From contig AJWJ01000237.1 of the NCBI GenBank assembly GCA_000277445.1, forward strand, positions 1 through 34,899: 34,899 nt of DNA, in the 5' to 3' direction. How positions within the stretch are numbered: position 1 is the first letter of the stretch; each line of letters begins with the position of its first letter. Both the position numbers and the translations under genes were made by a program. Source of the DNA: Polysphondylium violaceum (taxonomy: Eukaryota > Evosea > Eumycetozoa > Dictyosteliales > Dictyosteliaceae). This document shows positions 1 to 10,500 of the stretch, piece after piece. The notes below the pieces were generated by a model. It worked only from the letters and a program-made list of their open reading frames with translations. It ran no database searches and had not been told where the DNA came from.

Positions 1-51
1 CTCTGTAAATAGTTGTGTGTGTATGTAAAGTTTTGTTTGTGTGTGTGTATT

Positions 52-79
52 GTTATTATTATTATTATTATTATTATTA
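52..79. repeat. (ATT)n microsatellite upstream of cdk1
   Basis: An uninterrupted ATT/TTA trinucleotide run lies about 90 bp before the cdk1 start codon. Such runs are common in dictyostelid non-coding DNA, and no function is implied. Confidence 0.9.
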
Positions 80-171
80 GTTTATAATTGTTAATTTTTA
101 AAAAAGTAATTCATTCATTCAACATTTCGGTTTTTGTCAAATCAAAATAAATATATATAAATAATAATAAA

Positions 172-1250
172 ATGGATTCTGGTGATGGTGGTCTTTCAAG
201 ATATCAAAAGATTGAAAAGCTTGGTGAAGGTACCTATGGCAAGGTATACAAAGCTCAAGAGATGGCAACCGGTCGTATTGTTGCTTTGAAAAAGATCAGA
301 TTAGAAGACGATGGTATTCCAAGTACTGCTCTTCGTGAAATCTCACTTTTAAAAGAACTTCCACATCCAAATGTCGTTACGTATGTATTGGTTATCATCA
401 TTATCATTATCTCTATTCCCTAGAGATAAATATACCAACAACATGTGGCTAATATTCTTTTTTTTTTTTCAAATTTTGGCGGGAACTTTTTTTCTTTTTT
501 TTTTTTGAAATTTAACCCACTACCAACTGTCGAAAATTAAACACACAACTGTGGACAAAAAATAGATTGTTTGATGTATTACATTGTACAAATAGATTAT
601 ACTTGGTCTTTGAGTTTTTGGATCAAGATTTGAAAAAATACATGGACTCTGTCACTCATATGAGCCCACAACTTATAAAGAGCTATATGTATCAATTGTT
701 AAAGGGTTTGGCCCACAGTCACAGTCACAGAATTCTTCATCGTGATCTCAAGCCACAAAATCTTTTGATTGATCGTTTGGGTAGTCTCAAACTCGCAGAT
801 TTTGGTTTGGCCCGTGCCATTAGTATTCCAGTTCGTGTCTATACTCACGAAATTGTTACTCTTTGGTATCGTGCACCCGAAGTGTTGTTGGGCTCAAAGA
901 CCTACTCCGTCCCCGTCGACATGTGGTCTGTCGGCTGCATCTTTGGTGAAATGTTGGCCAAGAAACCACTCTTTTCCGGTGATTGTGAAATTGATCAAAT
1001 CTTTAGAATTTTCAGAGTTTTGGGTACTCCCAATGAAAGCATTTGGCCCGGTTTTTCCAAACTCCCAGAGTTTGTAAGCACTTTTCCAGAGTGGCCCGGT
1101 CAACCATTGGCCAAGGTTTTCCCCAATTGCGAAAACTCTGCTTTGGACCTAATCAGCCAAATGCTCCAATACGAGCCATCTAAAAGAATCTCTGCCAAGG
1201 CCGCCCTCAACCACCCTTATTTCCATGACCTCGATGTTAGTTCATTTTAA
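172..1250 (+). CDS. cdk1: Cyclin-dependent kinase 1 (Cdc2), two exons
   Basis: This is the Ser/Thr kinase that pairs with cyclins to drive mitotic entry. Exons are 172-380 and 566-1250; intron 381-565 is GTATGT...AATAG and splits a Thr codon. The product is 297 aa, the usual CDK1 length. Visible motifs are the glycine loop [10 protein letters not shown] (residues 18-27, with Thr21/Tyr22 matching the inhibitory T14/Y15 pair), the VALKK lysine near 40, a PSTALRE cyclin-binding helix (50-56), HRDLKPQN (catalytic Asp130), DFG (148-150), an activation loop with Thr163 and APE (173-175), and the CDK insert region. PSTALRE differs from the canonical PSTAIRE by Ile to Leu, and APE replaces the SPE of animal CDK1. 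The first in-frame ATG starts the conserved N-terminus. The gene is convergent with alg2, 208 bp away. CDK2-like naming is possible, but the end-to-end match is to dictyostelid Cdk1. Confidence 0.95.
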
Positions 1251-1458
1251 GAAATAGAACTTGCATCAGTGTGTTTTGTCTTTATCTCTTCCAAAATATT
1301 GTTTTCTTTTCCCTAACATACATACTTCTCTATATATAAATACAATACCATCAATCAATTAAATTAAACTAAATTAAATTAAACCAAACCAACTCTACTT
1401 AATATAAAATAATTGCTTTTTTGTAAATGATGAATCAAATAAAATAAAAAAAGTTGTG

Positions 1459-2829
1459 TTAAAGTTTATTTAAAATGATGTGATTGAGCTTTTTGGTAAA
1501 TGATTTAAAAGAAAATTCAGAAACGACCCATTGTTTGGCACGCTCGCCCAAAGATTTACATAGTTTTCCGTCGAGGACAATCTTTTTGTAGGCCTCTGAG
1601 AAATCGATAGAGTTTTGTTCACAGAGATACCCAGTTTCACCGTCTTTGACAGTCTCCAATGGTCCACCGTTGTTTACGGCAATCACTGGTTTTGCTGCGT
1701 ACATGCCTTCGAGTGGTGTGATGCCAAAGTGTTCAAAGGCAGGTGTGTAGACCAGACATAAACAGTGGTTGAGGAGCCAATTCTTTTCATCGTCTTTAAT
1801 CGAACATAGAAAAGTGACCTTGTCTTGTAAATTTAATTCCTCTGCTCTTTTTTTCAACTCTTGTAAATGTTCAACATTCTCTCTCAAGCCTGGATCATAA
1901 CCACCTGCAAATACTAAATGTAGATTACTAAATTGCTCTACACTAATCTTTGTTTCCAATACACTAAATGACTCTAATGCCAACATTAAATTCTTTTTTC
2001 TTTCATATCTATTGATTGATAATATATATTTCTTGTCCCTATTAATATTGTGTTAGTATTGTATCATGATATATCGAGATATGATCGATCTATGTCTATA
2101 CTATAGATATATAAATCGAAATATATAGATCTAATATAAATTTACATACTTTAATATAGTTGTTAGGTTTTTAATAGATGGTGATTGTTGATGATCTACA
2201 TTGGAGAGGGATTTAGTGGTGTTGTCAAATGATACTGTATCTAAACATGGGTATAATACTGATGGTGTTTTTTTAATTCTTGGAAAAGATTGCTTAAATA
2301 CATTTCCTGTGTAAATACTATTGACAAGAGTTTGATCAGAAAAACTAGTTGTATACTCTTCAAACCAATCGATAGGCAGACGATACACCTTTTTCAAGAG
2401 AGATTCTCTGGTGGTCAAGAGTTTGTCTGGATGGTGACAGTAAAACAATACTTTGGAACGGGTAAATAATTTGAACAGGGGAACAGACACAGAGATCTGG
2501 TCCAACACAACGACATCAAACACTTCTTTGCTAAAGAATATCATGTAGAGTGCAGCCAAGATATTACGCACCATTGCGCAGACAACCATCAATCGATTGA
2601 ATATGTGACGAGGGAACCAGTTGCCTGCAACAATGACGTCTATCTCACCGTTGGCAGTCTCTGTAAAACAACGATTGGGGTCGTGTCTGCTCGTGTACAA
2701 CTTTACCTTGTGATCCGATGCTTTTAGTGCCAAGGCAACATCCACAATCAGTCTCTCTGCTCCTCCTATGCCAAGATCTGGATGAAGAATGCCGATATTC
2801 AATCTACCTTTATCTGATTTTCTAACCAT
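1459..2829 (-). CDS. alg2: ALG2 mannosyltransferase, two exons
   Basis: This is a GT4-family GT-B glycosyltransferase that adds the alpha-1,3 and then alpha-1,6 mannose to Man1GlcNAc2-PP-dolichol on the cytosolic face of the ER, for N-glycosylation. Exon 1 is 2150-2829 and exon 2 is 1459-2038; the 111-bp intron (GTATGT...AATAG) rejoins Leu-Lys-Asp and gives 419 aa, close to the roughly 416 aa of the animal enzyme. The N-terminus has the nucleotide-sugar-enzyme motif around HPDLGIGGAERL (about residues 17-28), followed by a hydrophobic membrane-associating segment near 81-99. The family signature ILSINRYERKKN spans the exon 2 start. The GT4 EX7E motif EHFGITPLE lies at 329-337, with GGP at 351-353. 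The ATG at 2829 sits directly before the conserved N-terminus. I see no missing catalytic residue. Confidence 0.93.
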
Positions 2830-3154
2830 GGTTGCTATTGATTATTATCTCTGAGACAAACACATAGATATATAGGGTGGGGGGTGTGATTAAAATTAAA
2901 AAAGAAGAAATGAATAAACCACCCATTTCTCTTTTTCTAAATTTTTATTTTTATCTTTTTTTCAAAATTAATTGAAATGGAAGGTGCATCGTCATGACCT
3001 TGATCTCCAAATTCATTCATTCTTATAAAATAAGAGTCATGAGTCACTAATGAAAACAGTGTATGATTGATTTAATGTGTGTTTATTGTGATGGCTATGT
3101 ACAATGAGGTGGGTGGCGGTGAAATGTGGATGGTTTGATTCAGTAGTAATATGA
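2830..3154. other. Spacer between alg2 start and pmf1 3' end
   Basis: No open frame is supported here. It should hold the alg2 promoter and the pmf1 3' UTR. A G-rich run near 2875-2888 (GGGTGGGGGGTGTG) resembles the G/T-rich G-box bound by dictyostelid GBF; this is inference only. Confidence 0.5.
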
Positions 3155-4056
3155 CTATTGATCCAAAGTCTTTGATTGTTCAACGATATGCGAGATGTTT
3201 TTGCATTTTTGTTCTATAAGATTCATTAGTTCTAGTTTTCTAGTCTCTAAATCAACCAATGTTTTATTCATTTGATTCTTTTCTTCTAAAATCTATAATA
3301 GCAATTAGTATGATTCGTATGGCTATTCTCTCTTGTATAATAAACACACATACAGTTTTATATTGAGCTACTAATTTAACTCTTTCTTGAATTTTCAATT
3401 CGACTATATTTGATTTAATGATTTCATCTGGTGAATAATTTAGCATTGGTGGACTGATTTATAGATGTAGATTATAATTAGTACTAATTATTGAGTACAA
3501 TAGATCGCTCTGTAATTACATACCATCTTTTTCCTGTGGTTAGTAAAGTTGGTTGATCTCTTATTAGTTTTTCCAACTCGATGAGTTTAGGAATAACGTT
3601 TCTTTCATTACAAATCATTTGAAAATCATTCTATAGTGTTACAACATGTCCATTAGTATGAATCCTAGACTTGATAAACATGCACTACTCCTACTACTAC
3701 AACTATTCAACAACATAGCCCACACTTACCCTAATTGCAGTTTGTAAGGAATCTAAAACTATATTATTATATACAGCTGTCAAGTATGGATCTATGTTTA
3801 ATGGTGATAGCTTTGCATAAAGTTTAATAAATATTTCAAAAGGAAACTCTGACAATGTTTTCTCTACAATATATTCATGAAACAACATCAACTTTTTAAC
3901 TCTGATCGCATCGCACTCTTCAAAATTAAAATACTCGAGTATATCTGGACTTGCATTTCTTGATTGTTCTGTATTGCTACTAGTAACACTATCATTTAAC
4001 CCACTACTATTACTATTACTATTATTATTATTACTATTACTATTGTTATTACTCAT
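3155..4056 (-). CDS. pmf1: PMF1/NNF1-type MIS12-complex kinetochore protein, four exons
   Basis: Predicted subunit of the MIS12 complex, which links centromeric chromatin to the NDC80 microtubule coupler. Exons are 3730-4056, 3524-3630, 3354-3453 and 3155-3292. All three introns (99, 70 and 61 bp) start with GTAAGT or GTATGT and end in AG, with compatible phases, giving 223 aa (human PMF1 is about 205). After an Asn/Ser-rich N-terminus of about 25 residues come the RVKKLM...VEKTL...FPFEIF helix, the DSLQTAIR motif spanning the exon 1 end, an ERNVIPKLIELEKLI helix, then SPDEIIKSN and a C-terminal coiled coil. This order matches human PMF1 (RVKLL...YQRF, QLQTSIRE, NLEAVLNALDKI, PEKDLHSV, coiled coil). 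The family is fast-evolving, so the call rests on motif order rather than identity. The first exon alone would look like a 117-aa orphan. Confidence 0.75.
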
Positions 4057-5261
4057 ATTTACCTATCTTTGTTCAAATTTAGATCTTTTTTTTTATTTAT
4101 GAATATTTTTTTGAAATTTAAAAATTTTCAAAAAAAGCGCGGGAAGTCTATAATTGAATGTTTGTTTTTAACCTTAATACCAATTAATAAACAACTCAAG
4201 AGTTTAATTTAAACAATAGTGTTCATTCCTTAAAATTAATCGGAATGATCAAGAAATGTAATAAAATTTCCTCAATGAATGGACGAAATAATCTGAAACG
4301 GTTTTAGACGATCTATATTCAACAGTGCAGAAAGATATATGTTGCCTACTAATTAGTATTTTAACATCACATTGTCATTGAAAAAAAGGAATTAAATGTA
4401 GTTCATTTTTATTTTGTCTTTATTAAAAAATGATAGATTGATCATTTTTAACTTTTTAATATACAATTTTGCCATTGGCAAGAAAAAAAAAGAAAAATAT
4501 TATTATTTTTATATTTAGGAACTTTCAAATTTTGGGTCTAAAGCTTCCATCGACCCTAAAAGTACCCATTTTTCATCATTGATTACTTTTTTGTGTAAAT
4601 TAGAACCAAAAAATAAAATATAAAACAAAACCTAGTTTTAGAGTAGAAGGATGGGCAATTTCATGTTCGAACCCTAAATCATCACCTTAAATTTTTAAGT
4701 TGATTTTGTATCCCAATATCTAAACTAGATATGAAGATTACCAATATTATTAAAACTAATCAACATAAACAAAAACTATAAACCTCGATATCTTAAAGGT
4801 GAGATTTCCATAACGGTCCTTTCAAGTTTTTCTGGGGAGAAAGCTTTGGGTCTAAAAAGCTCACAGAATAGTCATAAATTGAGATGGAATAAATTAAACA
4901 AATAGAAAACTTTATTAAAATATTTTTGTAACATATTATGACTACACTTATATTGAATTAAAACTGATCAATTTAGTCTTATCTTATCTATAATGGCATT
5001 CTTTGATATAGTTTTGATTCTTGGGTATAAGGAAACAATATTTTTTTTTTTTTTTTGTTTAAAATGAAATTTTTTTAGATGGCCCTAAAAAGATTGGTGC
5101 AGATTTTTATCTTTTAGCATCATGAAAAAATATCATAAAAAAATATGAAAAAATAAAATGAAAAAAAATAAAATGGTTTTTTAAATATAATTTTGCCTGT
5201 CCCTAGAGTGCGTTCATTTTCCGATTGCAGATACTTTCGCTCATTAACATACAACACGACA
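4057..5261. other. 1.2-kb AT-rich spacer, divergent promoters
   Basis: The spacer lies between divergent pmf1 and a FNIP gene. It holds poly-A/T tracts and no convincing exon. GGGTCTAAAGC occurs near 4534, and the shorter GGGTCTAAA recurs near 4850. An open but ATG-less stretch (5193-5261) precedes the FNIP start. Nothing else is supported. Confidence 0.5.
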
Positions 5262-6971
5262 ATGAATAATAATGATCAATTGTTCTTTTCGATTTTTAAA
5301 AATAAATATTTGATGCAAAAGATCTATTGTTTCTATTATGACTACACTGTCCTTAGAAATATAACTGATTTAGACAAAAAACATAATCATATATCATCAT
5401 TGCATCATCAAATACCCATTGTATATCATTTACAGACACTGGATCACTATGTTATCTATAATTCACACAAACATAAACATTTAATCACTCATTTTATATT
5501 ATCAACACGTTTTTATTTAAATCATTTAAATGTATTACAACAACAAAACAATACAACAACCACACCTATTATTTTTGGAATCAGTATCAATGATAGAAAT
5601 GATCCGATATTATTTGCACATCAATTGCCACCATCAATTAAATATTATAGATTCAAACTAACTGAAACTGTAACAAAAAATCATATTCCTCCCTCAGTGA
5701 CATCTATATATCTTGAATCTTTACCAATTGATGTTGGTGTAATTCCAAATAATGTTAAAACACTGGCACTCTATATTAGTAATCCATCCGACGACTCATA
5801 TCAAATTAATCCCAAATGGTTCCCACAGTCACTTACAAGTTTGACATATGTTGATGTATTTGCTGAGTCAGGAGTTGACATGAGTGAATTACCCAAGAGT
5901 CTCACATATTTAAATATCAAAAACAGTTTAACAGGTATTGGTCATGATTCAATTAAATATTTATTAAATCGATCGTATGAATCATTTACAGTACCAAGTG
6001 GTGTAACACATTTTCACCTTTGTGGGGGATGGGATTCCTTTGAAGATGTTGTTTTACCACCAAGTGTGACTCACTTTGAAATAGTAAAAGAAACAATAGA
6101 TCAATTTATTCCCAAAATACCAAATTTTCTCCCACTAACATTGAAATCATTATCATTGGAGACTTGTTCAAATTCTAGTATCAACATTGACAACTGCCCA
6201 CCAAATCTTTTATATTATTCAAATTACAATGAAAGATGTGAAAAAGTAGTGCCATATATTCCACCGCTTGCAAAAAAAGTAATTTTATCAACAGATGAAA
6301 ACACTCCAAACTTACCATCGATTCCAAAATCAGTAACTGATCTAAGTATCAGATGTAGTGTTTATGATTATCCATTCAAAGGTACTATTCCAAATCATTA
6401 TTTCACAAACAATCTTGTTAAATTGGTATTTCATTATTTTGGTCAATTAGAACCTGGTGTGATTCCATCAAATATAACTGATCTAGAGTTGGGAACTCAC
6501 AATCCGATCATCCAAGGTGTTATCCCTTGTAGTGTTACAAAACTTTCATTGCTTTGTGATCACGTTGTACAACCAATTATCATTCCACAAAGTGTTACAA
6601 CTTTATCATTTTGGGATGAAAAACAAGTCTATTCAAACACATTAATACCAAATAGTGTTAAAACTTTAAAATTCTCATTTATAGACTTTACAACATTAAA
6701 AATTAACTATTTACCAAAAAGTATTTCAACTCTATGCATTGACGACACTGATTCATATCAAGGTTCTGAATTTGAAGAGAGATTTCAAATTCAATTTCCA
6801 AATTATAATATAGATTTATTTCCATCAAATATAAAACTTGTCAAATTCACACAAAAAGGCGATACTATCAAGCGTTGTTATCATTTTATCAATCAAAAAG
6901 TATATATGGAAATTGATTTTGAAAAAGATAGATTCATGTACAATTTTAAAAAAATAAATACAATAATATAA
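5262..6971 (+). CDS. FNIP repeat-containing protein (paralog A)
   Basis: Single-exon FNIP-repeat protein of 569 aa; the biochemical role of the family is unknown to me. The frame is open from 5193, but the first ATG at 5262 aligns with the paralogs' N-terminus (MNNNDQLFFSIFKNKYL against MQTQLFFSIFRNRYL in the cluster), so I start there. The N-terminal block (about residues 1-110) carries LFFSIF...QKI and HKHKHLITH motifs shared by all five copies here. It is followed by some 16 FNIP units of about 22 residues of the form I/L-P-x-S-V-x-x-L-x-L (for example IPQSVTTLSF, IPNSVKTLKF), expected to fold as an LRR-like solenoid. The C-terminus has the shared YHFI..KVYME tail. This copy stands alone, 17 kb from the cluster, and is the most diverged. 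AT-rich codons match the surroundings. Confidence 0.92.
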   Translation: MNNNDQLFFSIFKNKYLMQKIYCFYYDYTVLRNITDLDKKHNHISSLHHQIPIVYHLQTLDHYVIYNSHKHKHLITHFILSTRFYLNHLNVLQQQNNTTTTPIIFGISINDRNDPILFAHQLPPSIKYYRFKLTETVTKNHIPPSVTSIYLESLPIDVGVIPNNVKTLALYISNPSDDSYQINPKWFPQSLTSLTYVDVFAESGVDMSELPKSLTYLNIKNSLTGIGHDSIKYLLNRSYESFTVPSGVTHFHLCGGWDSFEDVVLPPSVTHFEIVKETIDQFIPKIPNFLPLTLKSLSLETCSNSSINIDNCPPNLLYYSNYNERCEKVVPYIPPLAKKVILSTDENTPNLPSIPKSVTDLSIRCSVYDYPFKGTIPNHYFTNNLVKLVFHYFGQLEPGVIPSNITDLELGTHNPIIQGVIPCSVTKLSLLCDHVVQPIIIPQSVTTLSFWDEKQVYSNTLIPNSVKTLKFSFIDFTTLKINYLPKSISTLCIDDTDSYQGSEFEERFQIQFPNYNIDLFPSNIKLVKFTQKGDTIKRCYHFINQKVYMEIDFEKDRFMYNFKKINTII

Positions 6972-7547
6972 TAAAATATTATTGTATATAAACTCATTTG
7001 ACTTTATCTATGTTTAATTTATTCCAGTGCACAATAAAGATCAAAACAAACTCTTTACCAATATCATATTAGATCAACTGAAAGATTAGAATTTTACAAA
7101 ATTTTTTTTTTTTTTCTAGTTTCCCCACAAAATATTTTTATTGATTTTTACTATTTGTAAGAATTTTTTCATTGGTAGCAATTTTTTTTTCAGTTCATGT
7201 CACGAGGCTACATTGCTATTATCTATGATCGTCAAGAGAGATAATGGTTTGCTGGCTTTATTAGTTTCAATTTTTTTCGAAAGAAAAGAAGATCCTTCTT
7301 GTGTACAATGAAGTTTAAACAATGTATAATAGTGTCTGTTAGAATAGATTGTTGTCTTTGCCGACGACGATTTATTCTCTGAACCAATTTATTGAATTGT
7401 TGATATTCTTTAGTTTAATGATTATCAATAATTATTAATTAATAAAACAATAGTAACAGGAGTAGGATTGTGTATATTATATTTATATGATATATGATGT
7501 TGTGTTGGTTTATTTATATATTTATTGTATTAATACATCTAAGAGAA
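6972..7547. other. Convergent 3' spacer
   Basis: The spacer lies between the FNIP gene A stop and the stop of the CH/GAR gene. It is AT-rich, with 3' UTR character. An ATG-less open stretch of 60 codons runs on the minus strand (7232-7414); it is not called as a gene. Confidence 0.5.
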
Positions 7548-10500
7548 TTATTTTTTGAGTTTAGATGGAGAGGCAGCCGATGACGAGGTTCGTTGAGATG
7601 AACCAATAGAGAGCGATGATGTTCGTGGTGTTGAGGTTTTACTGGTTGATGTTGTTTTGGTGGGTGTGGTTGGTGGAGTAGTAGTAGGGGTTTTCGTACC
7701 ACTAGAGGGTGATGATGTTGAGAGTGATGAGGAGGGTCGAGGTATTTCTTTTTTAATGGTTGGTTTGGAGGGTGATGAAACATTATTACCACTACTTGGA
7801 GTACCGCTCGATGGTGATGGTGATGGTGCGGGTTTAGATTTGGTTGGTGAGGATAAAGAGAATTTAGATGAAGGTGTTGGGGTGGTTCGGGAGGATGGTG
7901 ATGCAATGGATCTAGATGGTAATGATGGTGACGAGGAGGATGACTTGGATGGTGTTGGGATTTTAGAAGGAGTGCTACCACCGACAGTTCTGAGTGTACC
8001 ACTTGATACAGAGGTTCTGTGAATACCGAGTTTAAAGTGAATATCTTCAGATTCGCCTTCAGAGGGGTCCGAGGGTGCTGGGGTACCTGCTCTCAACATT
8101 GGTCGAGAGAATGGTGCTGGTGTGCCTGAACGAAGGTTTTGAGAGCCTGCTGGAGATGTTGAGCCGCCGGCATTGATTGTTTTGGTGGCCTTGACAACGT
8201 TTCCATTGTTACGAGATGGTGATAAATTTTGAGATGTCTTTACTTGACCATCTTTGACAAAGGTCTTTTGGATTTGAAGTTTGGTCATATCATCGCCATT
8301 GGTGCCAGATGTGTTTTCGGGCATTTTGTCAAGATCAGAGGCTTGGATGACAGAGTTGTATCTGATTAAAAAGTCTTTGAGAGTCATCCAACCACCTCCG
8401 ACACGCACGACAATAATGTTGTTGACACAACGCATGTTTACAATGGTGTCTCCCCATTTGTACTTGTTGGCAGACAATCTTACAACGGGGGTGGGAATGA
8501 CAATGGTTGGTGGAAGAACCTTTTTCATGGTGACATTGAGAAACTCTGCAAACACTTTATCGGTTGGATCGTTCAAGGTGGGCTTATACACTGGATGGTT
8601 GGCAACAGTGTGATACTTTCTATGAAAAGAGTAATCCTTTTTGTTTGTGAATTTCTCTTTGTTTGACTCTTTTTCTTGATCAGCGGCGTTGTCGTTGACA
8701 TCACTGGATAAATCAATATCGACATCGAGATTCATTTTAATGGGAGAATCATCTTCATCGAAATCAGGTGGGGATGAGGATGTAGGTGTGAGAGATTGAT
8801 TTATGTTGTCGTCATCTGATGATGGCATGGTGTTTTTGAATGTACTGTTGGCAGTGATTGGTTTAGGTGTTGGTGAGGGGATATCTGGTTTGATTGGAAT
8901 TTTAATTTGAGTGGGTGGTTTAAGCATAGATTGTTGTGAAAGAGGTCTTTTGATTAAAGATGCTGGAATCGCTTTCAATGGTGAATTGTTATTGGTTGTA
9001 GTTGTAGTGGTTGTGGTTGTGACTGTAGTTGTAGTTGTAGTTGTTAATGATGCGTTATTAGATGATAATGGTTGTTGTGATGATGAGGAGGGTGTTGATA
9101 AAGTCTTTAAAATACCCAATGTTTTAGCAACTTGAATGGGTTTCTTTAGTAAAGATTCTTTTTTAGCTGGTGATGAATTCTTGCTTGACGATGACTTATT
9201 TGATTCAGATTCAAGTAATGAGGATGTTGACGTTTTTAATAAGACTGATTGACTTGACGACGATGATGATGACGAGGATTCTTCTTCTATTGATTGATTA
9301 GAAACAATGATGGATTGTTGATTATTAATATTAATTTCTTCACAAGATGAAATACTACTGGTTTCCAAGATATCAGAGTTTGATTCACTATTTCCAAAAT
9401 CGTCAATTGAATCATCATTCAAGTTTTTAATTAAAATATCAGTTTCATCCTCAGCCAAAACTTCATCATCCTCTTGATTACTACCAATCATACCCATCAT
9501 TTCATTCAATGATGTCTCTTCATATTCTTCTTCTTGTTCAGAATCGGTTTCATATTCATCAGAGTCGTATTCAGATGAACCTGTTTCTTCTTGGTCACTA
9601 AGAATTTCTGTAATCTTTGAAGATGATTGAATTGATTTACTATTATTACTACTATCATTATTACTACTATTATTAACATCGATATCATATTGATTAAATT
9701 GAGCGATGTCAATAATTTTCTTTTCTTCAAGAAATTCCATCGATTGAAGAGAAGAGTTGATTATACTAAGAGACTCTTGATTGCTTAAAAGTGAATTGAT
9801 TAAATGTTCATTCTCTTTTTCTTCTTCAGAAAAGATTTCTTTACGTAACTCGGAACTTGATGACAACTCATCAATTAATTGTAATTTTGATGGACTTGAA
9901 CCATTGGTATTGTTGGTGATTGTATAATGAAGATGATTATGTACATGGATATTTGTGATCTCAACAATATTGGTAATTGATTCTTGAACAATAATATTAT
10001 TGACCAATTCATTGCCATTGTTGCTGTTTGCTACGATCAACTTGTCCATATCCTCAAGTCTTTTTCTTTCCAATAATAATTCCTCTTGTTCAATTCTTTG
10101 TCTTTCAGATTCCTCTTGTGCAATTCTTTGTCTTTCTATTTCCTCTTGTTCTATTCGCTGTCTTTCAAACTCTTGCTCTTGCTTTTGTTTATCCAATTGC
10201 TCTTGAATGAGTGCGAGTCTTGATGCCTCAGCTTCTTGTTCAAGTCTAATTCTTTCAGCTTCATGAGCCAATCTTTGATTTTCAATTTCCATTTCCAAAC
10301 GTTTAGCTTTCTCTTCTTTTTCTATTTTAATTCTTTCTTCTTCTAGTTGTTCTGCCAATAATCTCTTTTGTTCTTGCTCTTGGACTAATAATCTATTTCT
10401 TTCTTCTTGCTCTGCAGCCAATCTAATTCTTTCTTGTTCATCTGCTAAACGTTTCTTTTCAGCTTCTGCAGCCAATAATCTATTTCTCTCTTCTTGCTCT

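Noticed and set aside
4655-4690. tRNA-like box (GTTCGAACCC) in the spacer
   Set aside because: The flanking bases do not pair into a T-arm on either strand, and no D-arm or acceptor stem is found at the right distance.
5193-5261. Upstream extension of FNIP gene A
   Set aside because: No ATG in the extension, and paralogs align from the ATG at 5262.
7657-9135. Plus-strand Gly/Val/Asp-rich open frames opposite the CH/GAR tail
   Set aside because: They mirror Ser/Thr/Pro codons of the minus-strand protein; no start context or family.
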